From Agrococcus jejuensis (GTDB lineage Bacteria > Actinomycetota > Actinomycetes > Actinomycetales > Microbacteriaceae): 64,000 nucleotides of DNA. The DNA is taken from positions 2,666,001 through 2,730,000 of the forward strand of contig NZ_LT629695.1 in the NCBI RefSeq assembly GCF_900099705.1, written 5' to 3'. Shown piece by piece: positions 8,349 to 17,014 of the stretch; within the stretch, counting starts at the first letter, position 1, and every line of letters starts with the position of its first letter. Both the position numbers and the translations under genes were made by a program. Below the pieces are notes generated by a model. The model ran no database searches and was not told where the DNA came from. It saw only the letters and a program-made list of their open reading frames with translations.

Positions 8349-11300
8349 GCCTCGCGCCACTGCTCGCCGTCCTCGAGGAGACGGCGCTCGCCGACGCTCG
8401 TCGCCGCATCGCGGTCGGTGGTGCGTTCACGGTCGCGGAGGGCATGCGCTCGCCGCTGCTCGCCGCGATCGCATCCACCGATCGTCCGCTGCTCGTCGTC
8501 ACGTCGACGAAGCGCGAGGCGGATGCGCTCGTCGCCGAGCTCGGCGCGTGGGTGCCTGGCGCGACGGTCGTGGGCTTCCCCGCGTGGGAGACGTTGCCGC
8601 ACGAGCGGCTGAGCCCGAGCCCCGAGACGGTCGGCCAGCGGTGGCGGGCGCTGCACGACGTGCGCACGCGGCCGGCGGGCACGCCCGCCATCGTCGTGGC
8701 CTCCGCCCGTGCGGCGCTGCAGCCGACGCCCCTCGGCCTCGCCGACACGCAGGCGATCGTGCTCGAGTCGGGGCAGCGCGGCGTCGACCTCGCCGACCTC
8801 ACGCGTGCCCTCGTCGCCCACGCCTACCAGCGCGTCGACATGGTGACGCGGCGCGGCGAGTTCGCCGTGCGCGGCGGCATCCTCGACGTCTTCAGCCCCG
8901 CCGAGGAGCACCCGATCCGCGTCGACCTGTTCGGCGACGAGGTCGAGCAGCTGCGGTGGTTCCGCGTCGCCGACCAGCGCTCCGATCCCGAGGTCGTGCC
9001 GCTCATCGAGCTGCCGCCCGCGCGTGAGCTGCTGCTCACCGACGACGTGCGCGCCCGCGCCGAGCGGCTGCAGCGCGAGCTGCCCGCGATGGAGGGCATG
9101 CTCGAGAAGATCGCGAACGGCATCGTCGTCGAGGGCATGGAGTCGCTCGCGCCGCTGCTGCTGCCGCAGCTCGTGCCGCTCACGCACCACCTGCCCGACG
9201 TCGCGGTCGCCGTGATCGGCCCCGAGCGCGTGCGCGACCGCGTCGCGATCCTCGACGACACGAACCGGGAGTTCCTCGAGGCCGCGTGGTCGGCGGCCGC
9301 GGCGGGCGCGCAGGTGCCCGTCGACCTCGCAGCCGGCGGCTTCCTCGAGCTCGGCGACCTGCGCGACGCCGCCGACGGCCCCTGGTACGCGCTCTCGGCG
9401 TTCGGCACCGACCTCACCGACGACGGCGCCGAGCTCATCGCGAGCATCCCGAACCCCATCGGCCAGGGCGCGGACGCCGCGGTCGACGCCGTCGTCGCGC
9501 TCGCACGCGACGGCTGGCGCGTCGTCGTGACCGCCGCCGGCCACGGCACGGGCGAGCGCGCCGCATCCGTGCTCGCCGAGCGCGGCGTCGCCGCCCGCCA
9601 GGCCGACGAGCTGCCCGCCGACCTCGAGGCCGGCGTCGTGCACGTGGCGAAGGCGAACGTCGAGCACGGCTTCCGCGTCGCCGACGCACGCATCGCGCTC
9701 GTGAGCGAGGCCGAGCTCTTCGGCCGCGCCGTCGGCGTCGACTCCCGCGCCCCGCGCCGCCTCGCGACACGCCGCGGCACCGTCGTCGACCCGCTGCAGC
9801 TGAAGCCCGGCGACCTCGTCGTGCACGAGACGCACGGCATCGGCCGCTTCATCGAGCTCACGCAGCGCACCGTCTCCTCCGGCGGCCGCAACCCCACGCA
9901 GACGGTGCGCGAGTACCTCGTGCTCGAGTACGCGGCGTCGAAGCGCGGCCAGCCCGGCGACCGCCTGTCGATCCCCACCGACCAGCTCGACCAGCTGTCG
10001 CGCTACGTCGGCGGCGAGAGCCCGCAGCTGTCGCGCATGGGCGGCAGCGAGTGGCAGGCCGCGAAGTCGAAGGCGCGAAAGGCCGTGCGCGACATCGCCG
10101 TCGAGCTCGTGAAGCTCTACGCGGCGCGCATGGCGTCGAAGGGCCACGCGTTCGGCCCCGACACCCCGTGGCAGCACGAGCTCGAGGATGCGTTCCCGTA
10201 CGCCGAGACCCCCGATCAGCTGACGACGATCGACGAGGTCAAGCGCGACATGGAGCGCGAGGTGCCCATGGACCGCCTGCTGTCGGGCGACGTCGGCTTC
10301 GGCAAGACCGAGGTCGCCGTGCGCGCGGCGTTCAAGGCCATCCAGGACGGCAAGCAGGTCGCGATGCTCGTGCCGACGACGCTGCTCGTGCGCCAGCACC
10401 ACGAGACGTTCACGGCGCGCTTCGCCGGCTTCCCCGTGCAGGTCGCGGCGCTGAGCCGCTTCCAGACGAACGCCGAGGCGAAGGCCACGATCCAGGGGGT
10501 CATCGACGGCACCGTCGACATGGTCGTCGGCACGCACCGCATCCTCACGGACGCCGTGAGGTTCAAGGACCTCGGCCTCGTCATCATCGACGAGGAGCAG
10601 CGCTTCGGCGTCGAGCACAAGGATCTGCTCAAGCAGATGAAGACGAACGTCGACGTGCTGTCGATGTCGGCGACGCCCATCCCGCGCACGCTCGAGATGG
10701 CGGTCACGGGCATCCGCGAGATGTCGACGCTCGCGACGGCGCCCGAGGCCAGGCACCCCATCCTCACGTTCGTCGGTGCGCACTCCGACCAGCAGGTCGC
10801 GGCCGCCATCCGCCGCGAGCTGCTGCGCGAGGGCCAGGTGTTCTTCGTGCACAACCGCGTCTCGTCGATCGCCCGCACGGCGGCGCGCATCTCGGAGCTC
10901 GTGCCCGAGGCGCGCATCGCCATCGCGCACGGCAAGATGAACGAGCACCAGCTCGAGCAGGTCATCGTCGACTTCTGGGAGCGTCGCTTCGACGTGCTCG
11001 TGTCGACGACGATCGTCGAGACGGGCCTCGACATCCCCAACGCGAACACGCTCATCGTCGACCGCGCCGAGCGCTACGGCCTCAGCCAGCTGCACCAGCT
11101 GCGCGGCCGCGTCGGCCGTGGCCGCGAGCGCGCGTACGCGTACTTCCTCTACGACGCCGAGACGCCGCTGTCGGAGACGGCGCACGACCGCCTCGAGACC
11201 ATCGCGGTGCACAACGAGCTCGGCGCCGGCATGCAGGTCGCGATGAAGGACCTCGAGATCCGCGGCGCCGGCAACCTGCTCGGCGGCGAGCAGTCGGGCC

Positions 11301-11929
11301 ACATCGCGGGCGTCGGCTTCGACCTGTACCTGCGGATGGTGGGCGAGGCGGTGTCGACGTTCCGCGGCGACGCCGAGGACGCGCCGCGCGAGCTGCGCCT
11401 CGAGCTGCCCGTCGACGCCGTGATCCCCGAGTCGTACCTCGACGCCGAGCGCCTGCGCCTCGAGGCGTACCAGAAGCTCTCGGCCGCGGCATCGTCGGCG
11501 TCGGACACCGCGATCGACACGGTCGCCGACGAGCTGCAGGACCGCTACGGCCCGCCGCCGCAGCAGGTCACGACCCTGCTCGCGATGGCGCGCCTGCGCC
11601 GCCAGGCGATGCAGGCGAGGCTCTCGGAGGTCATCACCGTGGGCCCGAACCTGCGCGTCGGCCCCGCCGACCTGCCCGAGTCGCTGCAGCTGCGCCTGCG
11701 CCGCATGTACCCGACGGCCAAGTGGAACGCCTCCGCGCACTCGCTGCTCGTGCCCGTGCCCACCGCCGGCGGCGGACGGCTCGCGGGCACGCAGGCGCAG
11801 CCGCTGCCCGACGCCGAGCTCATCGACTGGGTGTCGCAGCTGCTCACGGCGCTCTTCCCGCCGCCGAAGGCAGACGCGCCCGTGCGGCTGGACGCCGACG
11901 GGCACCCCATCGAGGCCGAGGAGCGCTGA
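8345..11929 (+). CDS. mfd: Transcription-repair coupling factor Mfd
   Basis: This 1194-residue DNA translocase removes RNA polymerase stalled at lesions and recruits the UvrABC repair machinery. A UvrB-like N-terminal module covers roughly residues 1-330, and the RNA polymerase-interaction domain starts near 480 (LKPGDLVVHETHGIG). The superfamily 2 motor has Walker A GDVGFGKTEV near 648 and the DEEQ motif (IIDEEQRFGVEH) near 748. The C-terminal TRCF domain follows GAGNLLGGEQSG. The start is a GTG overlapping the preceding stop codon. Length and domain order are normal for the family. Confidence 0.97.
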   Translation: MSLAPLLAVLEETALADARRRIAVGGAFTVAEGMRSPLLAAIASTDRPLLVVTSTKREADALVAELGAWVPGATVVGFPAWETLPHERLSPSPETVGQRWRALHDVRTRPAGTPAIVVASARAALQPTPLGLADTQAIVLESGQRGVDLADLTRALVAHAYQRVDMVTRRGEFAVRGGILDVFSPAEEHPIRVDLFGDEVEQLRWFRVADQRSDPEVVPLIELPPARELLLTDDVRARAERLQRELPAMEGMLEKIANGIVVEGMESLAPLLLPQLVPLTHHLPDVAVAVIGPERVRDRVAILDDTNREFLEAAWSAAAAGAQVPVDLAAGGFLELGDLRDAADGPWYALSAFGTDLTDDGAELIASIPNPIGQGADAAVDAVVALARDGWRVVVTAAGHGTGERAASVLAERGVAARQADELPADLEAGVVHVAKANVEHGFRVADARIALVSEAELFGRAVGVDSRAPRRLATRRGTVVDPLQLKPGDLVVHETHGIGRFIELTQRTVSSGGRNPTQTVREYLVLEYAASKRGQPGDRLSIPTDQLDQLSRYVGGESPQLSRMGGSEWQAAKSKARKAVRDIAVELVKLYAARMASKGHAFGPDTPWQHELEDAFPYAETPDQLTTIDEVKRDMEREVPMDRLLSGDVGFGKTEVAVRAAFKAIQDGKQVAMLVPTTLLVRQHHETFTARFAGFPVQVAALSRFQTNAEAKATIQGVIDGTVDMVVGTHRILTDAVRFKDLGLVIIDEEQRFGVEHKDLLKQMKTNVDVLSMSATPIPRTLEMAVTGIREMSTLATAPEARHPILTFVGAHSDQQVAAAIRRELLREGQVFFVHNRVSSIARTAARISELVPEARIAIAHGKMNEHQLEQVIVDFWERRFDVLVSTTIVETGLDIPNANTLIVDRAERYGLSQLHQLRGRVGRGRERAYAYFLYDAETPLSETAHDRLETIAVHNELGAGMQVAMKDLEIRGAGNLLGGEQSGHIAGVGFDLYLRMVGEAVSTFRGDAEDAPRELRLELPVDAVIPESYLDAERLRLEAYQKLSAAASSASDTAIDTVADELQDRYGPPPQQVTTLLAMARLRRQAMQARLSEVITVGPNLRVGPADLPESLQLRLRRMYPTAKWNASAHSLLVPVPTAGGGRLAGTQAQPLPDAELIDWVSQLLTALFPPPKADAPVRLDADGHPIEAEER

Positions 11930-11930
11930 C

Positions 11931-12620
11931 GTGACCGACGACGCGACGACGGATGCCGTGCCCGGTGCGGCGGAGGCGTTCGGCGAGCTCGTCGACGTCG
12001 TCGCGCGGCTGCGCAGGCCGGGCGGCTGCCCGTGGGATGCGGAGCAGACCCACGAGAGCCTCGTGACGTACCTCGTCGAGGAGGCCTACGAGCTCGTCGA
12101 CGCCATCGAGTCGGGCGACGTCGCGGGCATCCGCGAGGAGCTCGGCGACGTGCTCTACCAGGTGCTCTTCCACGCCGACATCGCCGCGGTCGACGAGGGC
12201 TTCGACGTCGCCGACGTCGCGCGCGACACGGCCGAGAAGATGCGCTCGCGGCATCCGCACGTCTTCGGCGACGCGCAGGTGTCGGGGGTCGACGACGTCG
12301 TGGCGTCGTGGGATGCGCTGAAGAAGGCCGAGAAGTCGCAGCGCGAGAGCGCGCTCGACGGCATCCCGCCGGGTCTGCCCGCGCTGGCGCTCGCGCAGAA
12401 GACGCTGCAGCGGGCGCGCAAGGGCGGGCTCGTGACGCCGCCCGAGGCTTCGACTGCCGCGCCGGCGACCGAGGCCGAGCTCGGCGCCGCGCTGCTCGCG
12501 ATCGTCGAGCAGGCGGGCGCCCACGGCCTCGACGCCGAGCGTGCGCTGCGCCTCGCGGTGCGTGACCGCGACGCGGCGCTGCGGGCGCAGGAGCGCGCCG
12601 CGCGCACCGCCGAGGCATGA
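11931..12620 (+). CDS. mazG: MazG-family nucleoside triphosphate pyrophosphohydrolase
   Basis: This 229-residue protein belongs to the MazG family, which hydrolyses (d)NTPs to monophosphates as housecleaning or stringent-response modulation. The MazG signature is clear: GGCPWDAEQTHESL, then EEAYELVDAIE and REELGDVLYQVLFHA, with the metal-binding acidic residues. It is somewhat shorter than E. coli MazG (263). It starts at a GTG one base after the mfd stop, and mfd-mazG adjacency is common in actinobacteria. Its stop overlaps the next gene. Confidence 0.92.
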   Translation: MTDDATTDAVPGAAEAFGELVDVVARLRRPGGCPWDAEQTHESLVTYLVEEAYELVDAIESGDVAGIREELGDVLYQVLFHADIAAVDEGFDVADVARDTAEKMRSRHPHVFGDAQVSGVDDVVASWDALKKAEKSQRESALDGIPPGLPALALAQKTLQRARKGGLVTPPEASTAAPATEAELGAALLAIVEQAGAHGLDAERALRLAVRDRDAALRAQERAARTAEA

Positions 12621-13063
12621 CGCCCGAGCGAGCGCGAGCGCTCACGATGCGCGCGCACGCGGCGTTCGTCGTGTGGATCGCGACGTGCGGCCTGCTCGTG
12701 CTCGTGGCGGTGCTCATCGTCGCCTCGGTGCTCGCGGGATCGATCCACACGCCGCCGGCGACGTTGCTGGCCGCGCCCGCGCTCCTGTGGATCGCGACCT
12801 GGGTGGGTCTGACGTTCGGCACCGTGTGGTGGTATCGCCGGGGCATCGCCGCAGCGGCGGCATCGCCCGACCTCGAGCAGCGCGAGCGCGCGGGGCGGCT
12901 CATGCAGGTGCGACCGATCTTCGTCGGCAGGAACCTCTCGGGCGTCGACCTGGCGGGGCTGCCCGAGACGCGCGTCGCGCGGTGGCTGCACTCGTGGTGG
13001 CCGATGGTGTGCCATCTCGTCGGCCTCGCCCTCGTGCTGCTCGCGGCGGCTGGCTCGCGCTGA
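12617..13063 (+). CDS. Hypothetical membrane protein
   Basis: This 148-residue protein has three predicted membrane segments, at roughly residues 15-42, 50-70 and 125-146. A short basic loop (WWYRRGIAAA) and the soluble stretch LMQVRPIFVGRNLSG lie between them. I do not recognise the family. The ATG overlaps the mazG stop (ATGA), so it is probably translated from the mfd-mazG transcript. Confidence 0.7.
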   Translation: MTPERARALTMRAHAAFVVWIATCGLLVLVAVLIVASVLAGSIHTPPATLLAAPALLWIATWVGLTFGTVWWYRRGIAAAAASPDLEQRERAGRLMQVRPIFVGRNLSGVDLAGLPETRVARWLHSWWPMVCHLVGLALVLLAAAGSR

Positions 13064-13115
13064 CGGCGCCCGGGCGCGCTCGCTAGGGTCGGTGGACCGA
13101 ACGGGGGAGGCGCGG

Positions 13116-13493
13116 ATGCCGTGGCTGGAGGTGCTGCTCGCCGTCGTCGGCGGCGTCGCGCTCGGCGGCCTGCTGCTGCTCGGCCGCACGCGGCTGTCGC
13201 GCAACGGCATCGGGCTGGCCTGGATCCTCGTCGCCTTCGGCGGCGCCATCGTCGTGCTCGCGTTCGCGTCGCAGCCGCTGCTCGTCATGCTCGTCGCGAC
13301 GGCCGTCGCCGCCGTCGTCGCGCTCGTCTGCGCGCCGTGGGCGGTCGGGCTGGTCGATCCCGAGCTGCGCGCCCTGCCGTACTGGTCGCGCCTGCGCACC
13401 GACGCGCGCCTCCGCGCCGACGAGATGCGCCGTGCCGCGCGCCCCGAGCACGACCTGCCCGAGCGCCGCGACCTCTCGACGCCCGACGACTGA
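13116..13493 (+). CDS. Hypothetical membrane protein
   Basis: This 125-residue protein has three hydrophobic segments in the first 85 residues and a charged cytoplasmic tail rich in Arg and Asp/Glu. The ATG at 13116 has GGGGGAGG upstream at a suitable distance and is preferred to the in-frame GTG 24 bases earlier. A TAGGGT hexamer at 13084-13089 could be the -10 element. Its function is unknown. Confidence 0.65.
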   Translation: MPWLEVLLAVVGGVALGGLLLLGRTRLSRNGIGLAWILVAFGGAIVVLAFASQPLLVMLVATAVAAVVALVCAPWAVGLVDPELRALPYWSRLRTDARLRADEMRRAARPEHDLPERRDLSTPDD

Positions 13494-13522
13494 GTCGGCG
13501 GCTCGCGGGTTGCGGGCCGCGA

Positions 13523-14992
13523 TCACCTGCGCAGGGGTGTGCGGGTGCGGTGCCGCCTGGGGTAGGCAGAGGTGACGCGCCAGCGTCGGGGCCGGGTGCG
13601 TGGTCGGCGGCCACGTGTGGTCGGCGGTGTCGACGGGTCGGTGGGGTGGTCGGCGGGCTCGGTGATCGTCGGCTGCGGTGCGCGCGTGATCGTGAGGGCA
13701 CCGCGGTGGAGCTCGGTGTGGTGGTGCTGGCAGAGCAGGATGCCGTTGTCGACGTCGGTGTCGCCGCCGTACGACCACGGTGTGACGTGGTGCGTCTCGC
13801 ACCATCCCGGCGGCGCGGTGCAGCCGGGGGCTCGGCAGTGGCGGTCGCGAGCGACGATCGCGCGGCGTTGGGACTTGGAGAACAGGCGCCGCTTGCGGCC
13901 CATCCGCAGCGGCTGACCGGCGTCGTCCTGCACGAGGATCTGCACGAAGGAGTCGCAGAGGTATCGGGCGGCGATCGAGACCGGCACCGTCTCGCCGGTG
14001 CGGGACAGGGTCGGGAGGTCCTCGAGCGTCGTCGCGGGCTGCCCGGCGAGGACGTCGGCGGCGACGGTGATCGTGAGCGTGGGCGCCTCGCCGCAGATCC
14101 GCGGCGCGGACGCCTCCGCGTGCCGGTTCACGATCGCGACGAACGCGTCGAGCCGCCGCTGCTCCATCGTGCGGTCGTCGATGGGCTGCTCGATCGGGTT
14201 GCCGTCCGCATCGAGCACGGGCTCGTCGGTCGCGCCGCACGCGTCCTCGAACACGACTCGGCGCGGCTTGACCTCCGCGTCGAAGCACGCCGCGATGACC
14301 TCCTGCTGGTCGTCGGTGCAGTGCCCGCGAATGTCGTACCCGCCACGACTCGACCTGGTGAAGGCGAGGTAGCGGTCGGCGAGCTGCTGCTCGTACCGGG
14401 GCTCGTCGCCGTCGGGGTCGATGTGGTCGAGGCACCGCTTCGCCAACACGGTCAGCGTCTCGGGGACGGCCGGCTCGACATCGTCGACGTGCGTGCCGCA
14501 GCCGACGGACACGAGGAGGCGCTCCGCATCCTCGACGTCCTCCGCCGACGCGCGACCGTGGTGCTTGTCGAGGCCCGACGTGATCGCGTGCGCCTGCGGC
14601 ACCGACAGCCACCCCTGTGCCAGCGCTGCCGCGACCTCGGGGTACCGGATGGGGATCGTGCCGCCGGAGATCGCGACCATCTCGCTCGTCGCCGACGCCA
14701 CGGCACGCAGCTGCTTCGCCTCCGACCAGCGCACGCCGATCTTCGCCTGCAGCATCCGCTCGACGGAGCCGTAGCCCGCGCAGCGCACGAGGGACTCGTC
14801 GGCCGGCCGGTGGTCCGATCTCGCGGCGGCCTCCGCGGCAGCGCGCACGATCGCGGCGTCGATGGCGCGGCGGCGAGCAGCGAGCTCATCGATCGCGACG
14901 AGCAGCTCGGCGTCGGGCAGCGACGCGAAGGAGGCTTCGAGGGCGATCAGCGCGTCGACGACTCCCGTCTCGACCTGCCCCTGATCGCGCAT
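13523..14992 (-). CDS. DUF222/HNH endonuclease-domain protein (13E12-repeat family)
   Basis: This 489-residue protein combines an N-terminal helical DUF222 domain with a C-terminal HNH nuclease motif. The HNH part is visible near residue 380-430: DRHCRAPGC, CETHHVTPWSYGG, DNGILLCQHHHTELH, with two Cys pairs that would bind zinc. It belongs to the large family that includes the mycobacterial 13E12-repeat proteins, whose cellular role is not settled. The last 50 residues are Thr/Pro/Arg-rich. The gene is monocistronic and lies behind a TATACT -10 and a LexA-like palindrome. Some 13E12 members in Mycobacterium tuberculosis are known SOS genes. Confidence 0.88.
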   Translation of the reverse strand: MRDQGQVETGVVDALIALEASFASLPDAELLVAIDELAARRRAIDAAIVRAAAEAAARSDHRPADESLVRCAGYGSVERMLQAKIGVRWSEAKQLRAVASATSEMVAISGGTIPIRYPEVAAALAQGWLSVPQAHAITSGLDKHHGRASAEDVEDAERLLVSVGCGTHVDDVEPAVPETLTVLAKRCLDHIDPDGDEPRYEQQLADRYLAFTRSSRGGYDIRGHCTDDQQEVIAACFDAEVKPRRVVFEDACGATDEPVLDADGNPIEQPIDDRTMEQRRLDAFVAIVNRHAEASAPRICGEAPTLTITVAADVLAGQPATTLEDLPTLSRTGETVPVSIAARYLCDSFVQILVQDDAGQPLRMGRKRRLFSKSQRRAIVARDRHCRAPGCTAPPGWCETHHVTPWSYGGDTDVDNGILLCQHHHTELHRGALTITRAPQPTITEPADHPTDPSTPPTTRGRRPRTRPRRWRVTSAYPRRHRTRTPLRR

Positions 14993-15017
14993 CCCGACAC
15001 CGCCTTCCGATGCCTCC

Positions 15018-15023
15018 AGTATA
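15018..15023 (-). promoter_or_regulatory. -10 element of the DUF222/HNH gene
   Basis: Read on the minus strand this is TATACT, a near-consensus -10, about 25 bases before the start codon. The expected -35 region falls inside the LexA-like box just upstream, so bound repressor would cover the core promoter. Confidence 0.6.
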
Positions 15024-15031
15024 CCATCGAA

Positions 15032-15047
15032 TCGAAGATATGTTCGA
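15032..15047. promoter_or_regulatory. LexA-like SOS box
   Basis: The 16 bases TCGAAGATATGTTCGA form a palindrome with one mismatch and match the Gram-positive/actinobacterial SOS box (GAAC-N4-GTTC, often CGAACATATGTTCG) at all but one position. It sits directly upstream of the TATACT -10 of the DUF222/HNH gene, where a repressor would block transcription. Confidence 0.65.
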
Positions 15048-15120
15048 AGGATCGGGCTCTTGTGGACAACGCAAGGCGACCCGATTCCAGGTGTCCTGCA
15101 CCGATCGGGGATCGGTCGCG

Positions 15121-15822
15121 TCAGTCCGAGGCCGACGCCCCGACCCCGATGCGCGGCACCGGCCGCTCGAGACCCTCGCGCGGCCGCCAGCGCGCCCGCC
15201 CGACGATCGCGACGAGCGCGATGCCCACGACGAACGCGAGCAGCACCTGCCCGGTCGGCACGACCAGCTCGCCGATGCCGCCGTGCACGGCCGGGTCGAG
15301 GAACGGGTAGGGGATCCATCCGTCGAGCAGCCCGCCGCGCACCCACGACAGCGCGAGGTACGCGATCGGGTACGCCATCCACGCGGGGATGCAGCGGCCC
15401 ACGCGCAGCGGCCGCTGCGTCGGCACGAGCAGCCAGTCGAGCGCCATGAGCACCGGGATGAGCCGGTGCTGCACGAAGCTCGGGTACTCGACGGTGAAGC
15501 CCAGCGCCTCCTCGGGCGACGCGAGCAGCACGGCCCACACGAGGCCCGTGAGCACGATGTACGCCGTCGTGGCGCCGCGCAGGGCGTCGAACCAGCGCGG
15601 CCGACCCTCGGGGCGCAGCAGCATCCAGGCGACGACCGCGAGCACGAGCAGGTTCGACTGCACCGTGAAGTAGCCGAGGTGCTCGCTGATGCGCTCGCCC
15701 TCGCCGGCGACGGTCACGAGGTTCCAGACCTCGGCCGAGATGCCGGCGAGCAGCACGGTGGTGCGCAGCGCGACGACGAGCGTCGAGCGGTCGGTGAGTC
15801 CTCGCGACGTCGTCGTCATCAT
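15121..15822 (-). CDS. Pr6Pr-family membrane protein
   Basis: This 233-residue integral membrane protein has about six hydrophobic segments. The conserved elements YFTVQSNLL, WFDALRG, FVQHRLIPVLMALDW and AYPIAYL identify it as a Pr6Pr family protein of unknown function. It ends in a short basic tail. It is a paralogue of the protein encoded at 16969-17718, with the same order of motifs. Two adjacent ATG codons (15822 and 15819) could serve as start. Confidence 0.8.
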   Translation of the reverse strand: MMTTTSRGLTDRSTLVVALRTTVLLAGISAEVWNLVTVAGEGERISEHLGYFTVQSNLLVLAVVAWMLLRPEGRPRWFDALRGATTAYIVLTGLVWAVLLASPEEALGFTVEYPSFVQHRLIPVLMALDWLLVPTQRPLRVGRCIPAWMAYPIAYLALSWVRGGLLDGWIPYPFLDPAVHGGIGELVVPTGQVLLAFVVGIALVAIVGRARWRPREGLERPVPRIGVGASASD

Positions 15823-15880
15823 GCGCTCATCGTGGCACGCGCGACGGCGATCGCCGCGTCACGCGCACCCCGACTCGCGC

Positions 15881-16003
15881 CTAGCCCTGGCGGCCCTTCA
15901 TGCGCGGGTTGCGCTTGTTGATGACGAAGACCGTGCCGCGGCGGCGCACGACCTGCGCGCCGGGCTGCTTCGCGAGCGACTTGAGGGATGCGCGCACCTT
16001 CAC
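15881..16003 (-). CDS. rpmJ: 50S ribosomal protein L36, zinc-free (type B) paralogue
   Basis: This 40-residue protein is too short for routine gene finding but is unmistakable: [15 protein letters not shown], then [19 protein letters not shown] and the ending GRQG. The three Cys and one His that bind zinc in standard L36 are all absent, which marks the C-minus paralogue made under zinc limitation. It starts at a GTG with GGAGG upstream. A Zur-like palindrome begins 26 bases before the start, shared with the divergent CobW-like gene. It frees zinc by replacing the zinc-containing L36 in ribosomes. Confidence 0.92.
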   Translation of the reverse strand: MKVRASLKSLAKQPGAQVVRRRGTVFVINKRNPRMKGRQG

Positions 16004-16028
16004 GAGTGCCTCCGATTCCGTGTCATGA

Positions 16029-16043
16029 TGAGAACGGTTATCA
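16029..16043. promoter_or_regulatory. Zur-box-like operator between divergent genes
   Basis: TGAGAACGGTTATCA is a 15-base palindrome with a single mismatched pair around a central G. It resembles the TGAxAAxxxTTxTCA operators of actinobacterial Zur repressors. It lies between the zinc-free L36 gene (start 26 bases away) and the CobW-like gene (ATG 21 bases away), a position that would repress both when zinc is sufficient. Confidence 0.75.
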
Positions 16044-16063
16044 GTAAAGCAGGTGGAGCCAGC

Positions 16064-17014
16064 ATGCATCCCGACGTCGCCGTCATGGTCCTCGGCGTGA
16101 GCGACGACGTGCGCGCACGGCACGCCACGAGGCTCGCCGCCGCCACGAGCACGCCGCTCGTGCCCGCGCTCGCGATCGAGCACGCCGCGATCGACGGCAT
16201 CGCCGAGGCGCTCGTGCCCGGGGGAGGCGTCGTCGTCGACGTGCCCACCGACGTGCAGCCGATGCACGTCGTCGGGATGCTCGCCGACGCCGACCAGCCC
16301 GGCGCGATCGAATGCGTCGTCGACGCCCCGACGCTCGTGCGGCTGCTCGGCCTCGACGGCGGGCCGCCGTGCGGCTGCGGCCGCGCCCAGCGGCTCGTCG
16401 AGCAGCTCGAGCAGGCCACCATCGCGACGATCGTCGGCTGGCACCCCATCGACACCCCGATGCTCAGCACGATCATGGCGCTCGTCGCGCACGTCGCGCC
16501 CAGGGCGCGGCTGCGCCTCGACCGCGGCGTCGTCGACCCGCCCGCCGGCACGCGCATCCGCGCCGTGCACGACCATCCGGGGTGGACGTGCGTGCTGAAC
16601 GGCGACCACGACCCGCACATGACCGACCCGCGCGTCGCCGCGATGCGCTTCGAGCACGTGCGCCCGCTGCATCCCGCCCGCCTCGTCGCCGCGCTCGAGG
16701 CGCTCGGCAGCGGTCGGCACGGCGTCGTCGTGCGCTCGGCCGGCTTCGTGGCGCTCGCGACCCGGCCCGGGCGCACGGGGTGGTGGGATCAGGCGGCCGG
16801 CTCGTTCGCGGTGCACGCGCTCGAGACCGACCCCGACGACCCGCTCGCGCTCGGCCAGGACCTCGCGATCATCGGCGTCGACCTCGATCACGCAGGCGTC
16901 GCCGCGATCCTCGCGGCGGCGGCGCTCACCGACGACGAGCTCGCCGCAGGCCCGCATGCGTGGGCCCGCTACGCGGATCCGCTGCCGGCGTGGACGCCGG
17001 CCTCGACCGGCTGA
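16064..17014 (+). CDS. CobW/COG0523-like protein with degenerate GTPase site
   Basis: This 316-residue protein has the overall layout of a COG0523 metal chaperone, including a recognisable CobW C-terminal domain ([20 protein letters not shown], then [14 protein letters not shown]). However, the P-loop expected near residue 10 reads GVSDDVRAR and lacks Gly-Lys-Thr/Ser. The NKxD region reads GWHPID. A Cys103-Gly-Cys105 pair lies in a different place from the usual CxCC motif. It is therefore unlikely to be a normal GTPase. The Zur-like box 21 bases upstream argues for a role in zinc supply. I chose ATG 16064 because it has GGTGGAG upstream; the in-frame ATG at 16028 overlaps the operator. Confidence 0.8.
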   Translation: MHPDVAVMVLGVSDDVRARHATRLAAATSTPLVPALAIEHAAIDGIAEALVPGGGVVVDVPTDVQPMHVVGMLADADQPGAIECVVDAPTLVRLLGLDGGPPCGCGRAQRLVEQLEQATIATIVGWHPIDTPMLSTIMALVAHVAPRARLRLDRGVVDPPAGTRIRAVHDHPGWTCVLNGDHDPHMTDPRVAAMRFEHVRPLHPARLVAALEALGSGRHGVVVRSAGFVALATRPGRTGWWDQAAGSFAVHALETDPDDPLALGQDLAIIGVDLDHAGVAAILAAAALTDDELAAGPHAWARYADPLPAWTPASTG

